A DNA stretch of 10,920 bases from Marine Group II euryarchaeote MED-G33 (lineage in GTDB: Archaea > Thermoplasmatota > Poseidoniia > Poseidoniales > Thalassarchaeaceae), in the NCBI GenBank assembly GCA_949538655.1, contig CATISE010000221.1, forward strand, positions 1-10,920, given 5' to 3'. Made by a program: the position numbers and the translations under genes. Below are positions 1 through 6,895 of this stretch, in pieces. Each line of letters opens with the position of its first letter. Within the stretch, counting starts at the first letter, position 1. The notes beneath the pieces are model-generated. The model searched no databases and was not told the DNA's origin. It saw only the letters and a program-made list of their open reading frames with translations.

Positions 1-518
1 CAGATGACATCGACACCTACGGGTCCAGTGGGTGTTTGAATCGTACCGTGGGTGGCGACAAGTGTTGTCCGTTGGAAACCGCTGGTGTTGGACCCATCAA
101 CCACGGTTTTGCGCATGGCTTGAAGTGCACCCACCGGCTTTGCGTCCATCATTGCAGCCATCGTCAAGGCGACTTCTACCGCATCACGATCATGCTCCAA
201 AGGAGGTGCTTCATCCATTTCAATGAGACCAGCATTGGGTGATTGATGGTAGACGAATGAGCGATTACGACGTTGCTCAAAGCGAGCGGCAATATCGATT
301 CGACCTCCTTCACCACGGGCTGCTCGCAAACGACGGTGCGCACTAGGCCATCGCCCTTCGATATCCTCTATTCCATCCTCGTAGAGTGTGCTGGGTTGGC
401 GTGAATGCAATTTACCGGTCGCCAATTGCTGGTGGACCTCGAGGCCGCACATGAAGCCCATAGCGGCCGGGTCGAGCCCGTTGGCATCTGAGACATCCCC
501 AGGAACATCCTCAGCCAT
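1..518 (-). CDS. gatE: Glu-tRNA(Gln) amidotransferase subunit E, N-terminal part (cut by window edge)
   Basis: The first 172 codons of GatE, the archaeal subunit that with GatD converts Glu-tRNA(Gln) to Gln-tRNA(Gln) in the cytoplasm. Seen: an N-terminal GLEVHQQL motif (about residues 25-32), a central YHQSPNAGLIEMDEAPP segment matching the family's YHEETCLVEADEEPP region, and RKTVVDGSNTSGFQRT, a signature of GatB/GatE, followed by LVATHGTIQTP. It is GatE rather than bacterial GatB because the spacing and the region between these motifs follow archaeal GatE. The ATG at 518 follows a short 55-nt gap after mcm on the same strand, so the two may be co-transcribed. About 20 residues precede the conserved core, slightly more than usual. 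Odd: the family's FCxC cysteines after the GLEVHQQL motif are replaced by KLHSRQ. The amidotransferase C-terminal half and GatD lie outside the window. Confidence 0.93.
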   Translation of the reverse strand, partial: MAEDVPGDVSDANGLDPAAMGFMCGLEVHQQLATGKLHSRQPSTLYEDGIEDIEGRWPSAHRRLRAARGEGGRIDIAARFEQRRNRSFVYHQSPNAGLIEMDEAPPLEHDRDAVEVALTMAAMMDAKPVGALQAMRKTVVDGSNTSGFQRTTLVATHGTIQTPTGPVGVDVI

Positions 519-531
519 GGCAGTTTCCAGT

Positions 532-555
532 CGCTGCCCCCCTAAAGGGGCAGCG
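532..555 (-). promoter_or_regulatory. 9-bp perfect hairpin between mcm and gatE
   Basis: The arms cgctgcccc (532-540) and ggggcagcg (547-555) pair perfectly around a 6-nt loop. The hairpin sits in the 55-nt gap between the mcm stop and the gatE start. No U-run follows it on the minus strand, so it is not a classical intrinsic terminator. It could mark mRNA processing, protect the mcm 3' end, or affect gatE translation 13 nt downstream. The structure is seen; the role is inferred. Confidence 0.5.
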
Positions 556-573
556 GTGCTCAAACGTCACAAT

Positions 574-2712
574 TTACGATACTCGCCAAATACCAATTCG
601 TGGTCGATACAAATGGCCACGAGCGGCTTGAGTATCAAGAACACGATCAACGATGTCTTCATCGATACCTTGCTCAAGTGCGCTGTTGTAGATTTGGTTT
701 TGTGTGCATTCTCCTTCCAGTTCACGGCACAGATTTCTTACGATTGACATGATGGTTTTCTCAGCACTTTGGGCTCGCTTCGGCACACCTGTGTGATCAT
801 TTGGATTGATATTAGAATCGTTGGCTAGATGGCGCCAAATTCCATCCATTGCGATGGCTTGCTTGGCATCTTCTTCGGTGACATGGCCCCTCAGGAACAA
901 ACGTGCTCTGGCTTCTGCCATTCGCAGTGTTGCTTCGATGGTTCTGGCTGTAAGCGATACCGAGTTGACATCATCATCCATTTTCTGCCTTTTTTCGGTG
1001 TAATGTTCGACCAAAATTGCCATGACTTTGTCATCACTGGTCGGGTGATATGTTCGCTTGGAATGGGCGACGTATTTTTGCAAGAAATCAGCGGTCAAAA
1101 CTTCGTTTCCATCAACATCTGTGGTGAAGTTTTGGTCCTTGAGCAATTCATCAGGCTGAACAGAATGTCCACTTTCAATCAGATGTTCTGGCACACCCGT
1201 TCGCTTGACACGGATGATGTGCTCGCCGATTCTACGATCTCTACCTCTGTCAACTGAATCTTGAATCATCCAAACCATATCGAATCGAGAAATCAAGGGT
1301 GGTGGGAGATCGATTTGCTTGTGGAGATAGGTGGAAGGGTCGCCCCAGTCGACGTCTTTGAATCGTCCATCTCTTGGATTCGCGGCAGCGAGAACAGCAC
1401 AGCGTGTTGGCATGGTCGCACTGATTCCACCTTTGTTGATGTTAATCCGTTGTTGTTCCATCGCTTCGTGCATAGCACCACGATCATCAGGTGTCATCTT
1501 GTCAAATTCGTCAACAGCACAGAGACCCAAATCAGCGAGAACCAGGGCACCGGCTTCCAATGAAAAACGACCATCGTTGAAGGCATCACGGACCGCTGCT
1601 GCAGTCAATCCTGCAGCGCTTGTACCCCCACCAGTCGTGAATCGACCGCGAGGAGAAATGCGCCCCATAAATGAGAGAATCTGTGATTTGGCGACACCCG
1701 GGTCTCCAAGCAAGAGAATGTGGATGTCACCACGTGTTCGGGTACCATCCCCATATTTCCGGGCCACTCCACCCAACAATTGGAAGACCAATGATTTCTT
1801 GATCCAATTCATTTTCTCTTCACCGACGATGATAGAAGGAGCGATTGATCGAACAAATAATTCAACCAAATCGTCACGCTCAGCGACTTTCTCGATTTCT
1901 TCAATTTCACTTGGATTGATTTCGATTTCTTCGAGGGGGATGTTCTTTCTCTCGCTAGAGTGCAGTGAAATATACACATCGAACATCGGGGTTTTGGCAC
2001 CACCGCGTTTGAGCGTTCGAACATAGGGGATACCATTGATTCGGATGCGTTCACCAGGAACGTGCTTGCCGGCCAACTCAGCTTCTGCGAGAACACTCAA
2101 GCGAACGGGTTGGGAACCGGGTTTGACGTTCTCAGGAAGTTCCTGAACCTCAATCCACTGATTGTCAACCATGGTGGAATCCTCCCACCGCAAATCAAAT
2201 CGGGTTTGACCGCCAGCACGTCTACGGCCGCAACCACCGGTCTCCGGACATTCCAACGGTTCCACCAATTCCAATTCGTTGGGTTGTGCGATCTCAATTG
2301 TATTCCCACAGGTTGTACAAGTGAAAATCGCATTGTAAATTCTAGGCTTGAGTTCACTGACCTTGGTGACAATAACTTCCGATGTGGTGAAAGTTTCCAC
2401 TTCATCACTGCTAATCTCTCGAAGTTTATTGAGAGCATCTGGTGGAAGCCCAATAATTCGAATTCTCGGATTGGCTTCATAGCCAGATTCCCTACAAAGG
2501 GTAGCCAAAACTGTGTCCGCATTGCGAATTGTCGCGCGGGGGTGATTGAGGATCAATTCTGCGAAGGGAACATCCCATGATTGAATTTGAGCGAAATCTA
2601 GGGGAAAAGAAATTTGCTTTGGCCAAGAAGCAGCCAAGGTGGAAATCTGGTTGGCACAGCTTTCCTCGAAGAAAGAGCGCCATCGAGCCGCTGAATCATG
2701 AACCTGTAGCAT
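574..2712 (-). CDS. mcm: Replicative minichromosome maintenance (MCM) helicase
   Basis: Homohexameric 3'-5' DNA helicase that unwinds origins and forks. Numbering from the ATG at 2712 (712 aa): N-terminal A-domain; a zinc site C132-x2-C135...C155-x5-C161; OB-fold; AAA+ core with Walker A GDPGVAKS (336-343), Walker B LCAVDE (397-402), sensor 1 AANP near 444, and arginine finger SRFD near 475; then a C-terminal winged-helix domain ending GIWRVS. Length is ordinary for archaeal MCM and no intein is present. The frame stays open to an ATG at 2760, and another ATG lies at 2742. I prefer 2712 because homology starts soon after (RWRSFFEE) and a purine-rich GGGGGGAAG precedes it, whereas the extra 16 residues are Cys/Gly-rich and unlike the family; the start is uncertain. 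It is transcribed towards gatE and away from the PPC gene. Confidence 0.96.
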   Translation of the reverse strand: MLQVHDSAARWRSFFEESCANQISTLAASWPKQISFPLDFAQIQSWDVPFAELILNHPRATIRNADTVLATLCRESGYEANPRIRIIGLPPDALNKLREISSDEVETFTTSEVIVTKVSELKPRIYNAIFTCTTCGNTIEIAQPNELELVEPLECPETGGCGRRRAGGQTRFDLRWEDSTMVDNQWIEVQELPENVKPGSQPVRLSVLAEAELAGKHVPGERIRINGIPYVRTLKRGGAKTPMFDVYISLHSSERKNIPLEEIEINPSEIEEIEKVAERDDLVELFVRSIAPSIIVGEEKMNWIKKSLVFQLLGGVARKYGDGTRTRGDIHILLLGDPGVAKSQILSFMGRISPRGRFTTGGGTSAAGLTAAAVRDAFNDGRFSLEAGALVLADLGLCAVDEFDKMTPDDRGAMHEAMEQQRININKGGISATMPTRCAVLAAANPRDGRFKDVDWGDPSTYLHKQIDLPPPLISRFDMVWMIQDSVDRGRDRRIGEHIIRVKRTGVPEHLIESGHSVQPDELLKDQNFTTDVDGNEVLTADFLQKYVAHSKRTYHPTSDDKVMAILVEHYTEKRQKMDDDVNSVSLTARTIEATLRMAEARARLFLRGHVTEEDAKQAIAMDGIWRHLANDSNINPNDHTGVPKRAQSAEKTIMSIVRNLCRELEGECTQNQIYNSALEQGIDEDIVDRVLDTQAARGHLYRPRIGIWRVS

Positions 2713-2766
2713 CCATCTTCCCCCCACGCAGGACTCACACATCGATAATCCGCATCCCATTAACTT

Positions 2767-2802
2767 AGTGGAAGAAGGGGTCCAGACCCCCTCATTTCCA
2801 CT
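2767..2802. repeat. Composite inverted repeat upstream of mcm
   Basis: The outer arms agtggaa (2767-2773) and ttccact (2796-2802) are perfect reverse complements. Inside them ggggt (2777-2781) and acccc (2786-2790) pair around ccag. The whole can fold as a stem with an interior loop, and its right arm is shared with the palindrome TTCCA-C-TGGAA (2796-2806). It lies just upstream of the outermost mcm ATG, so it could be an operator or, if transcribed, a leader hairpin. Confidence 0.5.
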
Positions 2803-2855
2803 GGAATCATAAGCATACGATACAGACTCTGAGGGCCATTGCGATTTCCAATGGA
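2797..2855. repeat. Pair of TCCA-N-TGGA palindromes, centres 50 bp apart
   Basis: TCCACTGGA (2797-2805) and TCCAATGGA (2847-2855) are the same 4-1-4 palindrome with a different central base. Both lie in the mcm/PPC divergent region. Two matching palindromes about five helical turns apart are the arrangement expected of a dimeric regulator binding on one DNA face. The sequence match is seen; the operator role is a guess, and 9-bp palindromes can occur by chance. Confidence 0.35.
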
Positions 2856-2926
2856 GGCTTTCTCAATTGGAATTCCTACCATTTTGAAGGCAATACCTTT
2901 GAACGGCCTAAAGGTAGCCGGGGGGT

Positions 2927-3355
2927 ATGGAACACACACGTTCAGGAAGTGACATTCTCGTACGGCTTGACCCTGGCGAGGAAATTCATACAGCCCTAAA
3001 GCAATTAGCAGACGACCTCGGATTTGATGCGGCCGCAATTACCAGCGGTATTGGTCGGACTCGAGACAATGAATACGGTTACATGAATGAGGAAGGTGTT
3101 TACCAACGACGACCTCTAGATCCTCCATCAGAAATGGTTAGCCTTTCGGGCAATATTGCTCGGACTAAGAATGGGGATGCTTTCACCCACATTCACTGCT
3201 GTTGGTCGGATGATGACAACAATGTCCATGCAGGACACATGTTTCAGGCGACCGTGCATGTTGTCGCTGAAATTCACATCAGAGTCATGGATCATGCCAT
3301 GATGACCCGGTGTCCTCTTGCCGAGTTTGAGCTGTTGGGACTCGAATTTGATTAG
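2927..3355 (+). CDS. PPC/DUF296-domain protein
   Basis: A 142-residue stand-alone PPC (plants and prokaryotes conserved, DUF296) domain. Seen: RLDPGEEIHTALKQLA near the N-terminus, the ITSGIG strand-turn (38-43), PSEMVSLSGNI (67-77), FTHIH with H88 and H90, HAGHM with H101 and H104, and AEIHIRV (114-120). The family's HxH and GH(L/M) histidines, thought to bind a metal, are kept. In plants this domain is fused to AT-hooks and acts in DNA-binding proteins; the prokaryotic single-domain forms have no firmly known function and usually form trimers. The ATG at 2927 is directly preceded by a G-run (ggggggt), which is not a good Shine-Dalgarno match. It is followed after 17 nt by the hydrolase gene on the same strand, so a two-gene operon is likely. 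The family call is firm; the role is unknown. Confidence 0.9.
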   Translation: MEHTRSGSDILVRLDPGEEIHTALKQLADDLGFDAAAITSGIGRTRDNEYGYMNEEGVYQRRPLDPPSEMVSLSGNIARTKNGDAFTHIHCCWSDDDNNVHAGHMFQATVHVVAEIHIRVMDHAMMTRCPLAEFELLGLEFD

Positions 3356-3372
3356 ATTGATACGATGGTCGG

Positions 3373-3993
3373 ATGATGATGCGAGTTCTGTTCGCCCACG
3401 GATTCGAAGGGTCTCCCGATGGTGGAAAGCCAACTTACATGATTGAAGAATTAGGCTGGGATGTAGTCGCGCCTGTGATGTCAACAAACGGTTGGAATAT
3501 TGAACAAGAAACCGAAGTGCTGCTCGAACTGATTGACTCTGGTGATTTCGATCTTATCGTGGGTTCATCCATGGGTGGATTGGCCGCAGCGAATGCCAGT
3601 GCACTCCGTCCAGATGCTGCGTTTGGAGTGTTACTGATCGCCCCTGCATTCGGACTCGAAGAAATGTGGCACGAACGACTCACTGCATCTGAGATGACTG
3701 ATTGGGAACAACAAGATGCATACCCGTACAAAGGATTTGAACTTGAGATGACACTTGGATGGGATTTCATGCAGACTGCGTCACGAATGTCGTGGCCGAA
3801 ATTGAATCATCCAACAGTCATCCTGCATGGGATTCAAGATGACGTGGTACCCATTGAGAATTCAAGGCGAGTCGCACAGCAACAAGCCAATGTAATCGAG
3901 TTGATGGAACTCGATGATGGACATCGCATGCAAGAAGCGAAACCCCATTTCCAAAGGGCTGCTGAAATGTGTCTAGACAAACTCAGAACATGA
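3373..3993 (+). CDS. Small alpha/beta hydrolase (YqiA/UPF0227-like esterase fold)
   Basis: A compact 206-residue single-domain serine hydrolase, probably cytoplasmic since no signal peptide is visible. Seen: first strand and oxyanion region VLFAHGFEGSP (5-15); nucleophile elbow G64-S-S66-M-G68-G69 with S66 as nucleophile; HGIQDDVVP (152-160), where D156 is the likely catalytic acid; and DDGHRM with H184 as the catalytic histidine. The complete triad and short length resemble YqiA-type esterases, but the substrate cannot be read from sequence. Three in-frame ATGs stand in a row (3373, 3376, 3379); any could be the start, as conserved sequence begins right after them. It sits 17 nt after the PPC gene and was probably co-transcribed. 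Its last 11 nt overlap the end of the convergent lipoprotein gene. Confidence 0.88.
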   Translation: MMMRVLFAHGFEGSPDGGKPTYMIEELGWDVVAPVMSTNGWNIEQETEVLLELIDSGDFDLIVGSSMGGLAAANASALRPDAAFGVLLIAPAFGLEEMWHERLTASEMTDWEQQDAYPYKGFELEMTLGWDFMQTASRMSWPKLNHPTVILHGIQDDVVPIENSRRVAQQQANVIELMELDDGHRMQEAKPHFQRAAEMCLDKLRT

Positions 3994-6895
3994 CCAAGCC
4001 GAGGCCTGCTCTCCACAGACCAATCTCTGTGAATTCTCGATCGCTGCCCCACTGATAAATGTCGATATTGGTGTGATTGGTTTCACCGTCCACCGTACTC
4101 AATGTGATTTCACCACTACTCACTGCATATTCATCAGCAGCAGCTGAAATACCCTGTTCATTGACGCGTTGCGGGGTTGCTGAATGCGAACCAACGTCAG
4201 CTAGTAGAACGGCTGTTCCCATGATGAGAGTCGCGTCTCCAGCCCATGCTGCATAGGATTGTAATTCGGTCCCGTAATTCATCTTGTAGACATAATTCAA
4301 CTCATGATCATACTCTGCCGAATCGTGGTTAATCCCCATTCGAATACCAGTCAATCCCTCGAGATGTGCGGGATCTGATACTGCGTCTTCCATCGAAATG
4401 TCGCCCATGCCGTGTCCACCAATCTTGGCGATTGACATTGATTGTGAGTATATCTCTGCAAGAATCGCGGCGCCATCTGTAGACTCTGCCAAGATTACCA
4501 CAGCATCACAACTCGATAGCGCTGAAATTTCAGAACTGAAATCAGTCTGTCCAACCGTGAAAGATTGTTCTGAACAGGTGCTACCGAGTGCTGTACTGAG
4601 AGCGGTTGCAATCGCAGTGTTGTCTTTACCGGCATCGTTCAAGATGGCAACGTTAGAATATCCTCCATTGGAGATGTGTGCAGACAATGCAGAGACATGG
4701 TGATCCTGGCCTGGAGACACTCTCCAGAGATATCCATAATCAGATGGTGTGCAGGTAACACCACAGTTCTCCCAAGCGCTCACCATCGCTTCATTTGAGA
4801 ATGCACCAAATGTAATCAGAGGCACATTATTTGCTTCTGCAACCACCAATGCTCCAATGGCTTCCTCGGTGGAATGAGGGCCAATCACACCAGTAACACC
4901 CGCATTCACCAAGTTCTGCATGGCACTCGCTGCGCCTGCCTGTGTTGATTGTGTATTTGCAATGGTCAAACTAAAGCAGGTACCTCGTTGATTGATGTTG
5001 AGAAGATCAACACCCAATTGGACACCGTTTTCTTCCCCTTGTGCGTATGGAGCGTGGATTCCGGTTTGTGGGCTGAGCATCCCGATTACAACTGTAGATG
5101 CACTGGGACGGCATTGGGAGGAAATTCCTTCTCTTGAATTCCAATATCCCATCTCCTCAAAGGACATGTCGACTTCGCCGTCGTCATCTAAATCGCCAGC
5201 ATCTTCAAAGCGGAACAAATCATACAACATCTCAGGTGTATTGCCCAATGCATCGAACGTAATCGTCCCACCAATTCCAGCGTAGTCAGTACCTACAGAT
5301 GGTATGGCGGCTTGGATGTCAGCACCTGTGCTGGAACCCGCTTGAATGGTCGCTTGTGCCATGATCATCATTGCATCATAGGCTGAACCTGCATGTGCAG
5401 GGGCTGCTGAACCAAATCGAGAATCGTAGTCAGTGTCGAAACCGGATTGGAGGGGTGATTCCCAGGTTACTGAAGCATTGGCCCCAACCACTCCAAGCGC
5501 AAGGTTTCGAACACTTGGCCCCATGAGTTCAGGGAATTCTGCATAGCCTGATTGATGACTTGTAACAATTCTTGCTTCAGGAAGGACTCCCTTGATCTTC
5601 ACAATCAATCTCGCGGCATCGATATCAGTTGAGAGAAGGACTGCATTCTCGCAGCCATAATTCACAGCATCATCTCGAGCGGATTCAAGTTGGGCATCGG
5701 TTGGGTTGGATGGATAAGGCAGAGTTGCACAAATGCTGTTTGGATTATATTCGGCGGAAAATATTCTTTCTGAAGAGCGGCCAAACGCGCTGTCTTCATA
5801 GAAAACTGCTAGATTGTTCAATTCGTAAATATTCGACCACATCAATGCACCATTTGCGCTATCAGATTCACTTGGAATAACTCTCCACAAAAGATCGTCA
5901 TCTGTAATTTCATCAAAGCCAGCATCGGATATGAATGGGGTAATGACTGGGATTTGGTATTGGATTGGTTTTGCCTGTTGTTGGTTGGGTGGCGGAGTGA
6001 AAGCGTTGTCTAAAATCGATACCGATGAGCCTCCAACAATGCCCGATACCCCGTCGCCTTCAATCAGAGACCATACGCCAGTATTGCCTTTTGAACCAGA
6101 GGATTCAGTGTCAAAGAAGACCAGTGAAAATTCGTAAGCTCCCTGAGCGTTGTTGATGTCGTCGACGGCCATCTGCGCTGCATTTTCAAGGCCTTCAGCG
6201 AGGTGGGCACTGTCACCTGTTCGAGGAGTTAGTACTCCAATTTTGACTTCGACCACAGGTCCGATGACAATTTCACATCCATTTTCATCGACTGAAATTC
6301 CAGCAGGTGTGTCCGCACACTGATCGTTGGCGTCAAGAACACCATCGCCATCACTGTCTTGTGGTACTGCACAACCATCGGCGTCGACTTCGACGCCATC
6401 TTCTGTATCTGCACAATCATCATCTGCGTCAGGAACACCATCGTTGTCAGCGTCGTAAACAACTTCACAACCATTCGAATCCACTTCGATACCAGCCAAT
6501 GTTCCAGGGCATGCGTCCAGACCATCTTCTACACCATCTCCATCGGTGTCGTAAACAATTTCACAACCGTTTGCATCCACTTCAGTATTGGCTGCAGAAT
6601 CAGGGCAGTCATCGTTGTCGTCGATGATACCGTCGCCATCGGTGTCGGCGGCTTCAGGACATCCAGACCAGTCAACTTCAGTGCCTGCAGGGGTGTCTGC
6701 ACAACGATCGAGAATATCGACGATACCGTCACCATCGGCATCTGAAAATGTCGTATCTTCCCCTGTATCGTCACCGTTATCAGCATTTGAGTCAGGTTCA
6801 TCTGCGCCATCATCACCACCCAAGCAACCGGCAAAGCCGGTACCGAGCATGAGGGCCGTCATCAGTAGCACGAGGAGTCGTCGTTGGCTGGTCAT
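3983..6895 (-). CDS. Surface lipoprotein with five calcium repeats and two tandem type-1 periplasmic-binding domains
   Basis: A 970-residue exported protein. Seen: basic N-terminus and hydrophobic stretch ending FAGC, a lipobox-like site with C24; a D/G/N-rich linker (25-51); five 32-residue thrombospondin type 3-like repeats (52-211), each starting DxDxDG and holding two cysteines 14 apart; then two branched-chain amino-acid-receptor-like domains (Peripla_BP_6 type), about 216-585 and 600-960. The domains are recognisably duplicated: IGVLTPRTG versus IGMLSPQTG, and LLWRVIP versus YLWRVSP. A calcium-loop-like D568-x-D-x-D-G-x-x-D576 sits at the end of domain 1. The likely role is ligand capture or sensing at the cell surface, with the repeats as a calcium-stiffened spacer; the ligand is unknown. 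No ABC permease or ATPase gene is adjacent. The start is ATG 6895; a GTG at 6898 directly before it is equally possible. Confidence 0.9.
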   Translation of the reverse strand: MTSQRRLLVLLMTALMLGTGFAGCLGGDDGADEPDSNADNGDDTGEDTTFSDADGDGIVDILDRCADTPAGTEVDWSGCPEAADTDGDGIIDDNDDCPDSAANTEVDANGCEIVYDTDGDGVEDGLDACPGTLAGIEVDSNGCEVVYDADNDGVPDADDDCADTEDGVEVDADGCAVPQDSDGDGVLDANDQCADTPAGISVDENGCEIVIGPVVEVKIGVLTPRTGDSAHLAEGLENAAQMAVDDINNAQGAYEFSLVFFDTESSGSKGNTGVWSLIEGDGVSGIVGGSSVSILDNAFTPPPNQQQAKPIQYQIPVITPFISDAGFDEITDDDLLWRVIPSESDSANGALMWSNIYELNNLAVFYEDSAFGRSSERIFSAEYNPNSICATLPYPSNPTDAQLESARDDAVNYGCENAVLLSTDIDAARLIVKIKGVLPEARIVTSHQSGYAEFPELMGPSVRNLALGVVGANASVTWESPLQSGFDTDYDSRFGSAAPAHAGSAYDAMMIMAQATIQAGSSTGADIQAAIPSVGTDYAGIGGTITFDALGNTPEMLYDLFRFEDAGDLDDDGEVDMSFEEMGYWNSREGISSQCRPSASTVVIGMLSPQTGIHAPYAQGEENGVQLGVDLLNINQRGTCFSLTIANTQSTQAGAASAMQNLVNAGVTGVIGPHSTEEAIGALVVAEANNVPLITFGAFSNEAMVSAWENCGVTCTPSDYGYLWRVSPGQDHHVSALSAHISNGGYSNVAILNDAGKDNTAIATALSTALGSTCSEQSFTVGQTDFSSEISALSSCDAVVILAESTDGAAILAEIYSQSMSIAKIGGHGMGDISMEDAVSDPAHLEGLTGIRMGINHDSAEYDHELNYVYKMNYGTELQSYAAWAGDATLIMGTAVLLADVGSHSATPQRVNEQGISAAADEYAVSSGEITLSTVDGETNHTNIDIYQWGSDREFTEIGLWRAGLGLVMF
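4016..5098 (-). other. Second periplasmic-binding domain of the lipoprotein
   Basis: Approximate limits. It starts with TVVIGMLSPQTGIHAPYAQG, followed by a VDLLN helix end, VTGVIGPHSTEEAIG and NNVPLITFGAFSN, the order seen in Leu/Ile/Val-binding-protein-like receptors. It ends near the C-terminus with a YQW...IGLW segment. Extra cysteines (for example within CGVTC) suggest disulfides outside the cell. Confidence 0.8.
5141..6250 (-). other. First periplasmic-binding domain of the lipoprotein
   Basis: Approximate limits. It starts with VKIGVLTPRTG and continues through GVSGIVGGSSVS, IPVITPFISDAGF, LLWRVIPSESDSANG, YEDSAFGRSS and SAYDAMMIMAQA to GGTITFDALGNTPEMLYDLFRF, the usual closing strand of this receptor family. 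The DLDDDGEVD calcium-like loop follows immediately, before a GYW end motif. Confidence 0.82.
6263..6742 (-). repeat. Five tandem 96-bp units coding calcium-binding (TSP type 3-like) repeats
   Basis: The coded protein repeats exactly every 32 residues, with DxDxDG starts at residues 52, 84, 116, 148 and 180 of the lipoprotein. Each unit follows the plan DxDGDGxxD...D-x-C...G/V-x-VD-x-x-GC. Cysteine pairs are 65/79, 97/111, 129/143, 161/175 and 193/207. No unit is shorter or longer than 96 bp. The family binds several calcium ions per repeat, forming a stiff extracellular stalk. Confidence 0.9.

Larger units (their letters stand above)
2713..2926. promoter_or_regulatory. Divergent control region between mcm and the PPC-domain gene
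   Basis: About 210 bp between the preferred mcm start and the PPC gene, which are read in opposite directions, so promoters for both should lie here. No RNA gene or convincing small ORF is visible. It holds several TTCCA/TGGAA half-sites, a composite inverted repeat next to mcm (2767-2802), an inverted repeat ttccaat (2846-2852)/attggaa (2866-2872), and a possible TATA-like aatacc (2892-2897) about 30 nt before the PPC start. On the mcm side an AT-rich GATTATCG (about 2741-2748) lies some 33 nt before the preferred start. Promoter positions are inferred. Confidence 0.55.

Noticed and set aside
32..242. Two overlapping plus-strand frames at the left edge
   Set aside because: Antisense to gatE, whose family motifs are clear on the minus strand.
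532..555. Intrinsic (rho-independent) terminator
   Set aside because: No T-run follows the stem on the transcribed strand, and archaeal termination rarely needs a hairpin.
1331..2026. 231-codon open frame on the plus strand
   Set aside because: It lies fully inside mcm on the opposite strand and its Ser/Arg/Pro-rich translation shows no family motif.
2760..3038. 92-codon minus-strand frame ending at the mcm start
   Set aside because: It overlaps the PPC gene antisense and the divergent control region; no motif or ribosome-binding site supports it.
6263..6742. Possible CRISPR array or satellite repeat
   Set aside because: The 96-bp units have no conserved repeat/spacer division and are in frame throughout a coding sequence; they are protein repeats.
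6359..6745. 128-codon plus-strand frame rich in Val/Ile/Thr, and nearby His/Arg-rich frame
   Set aside because: They are antisense readings of the 96-bp calcium repeats; the repetitive look comes from the repeat array.
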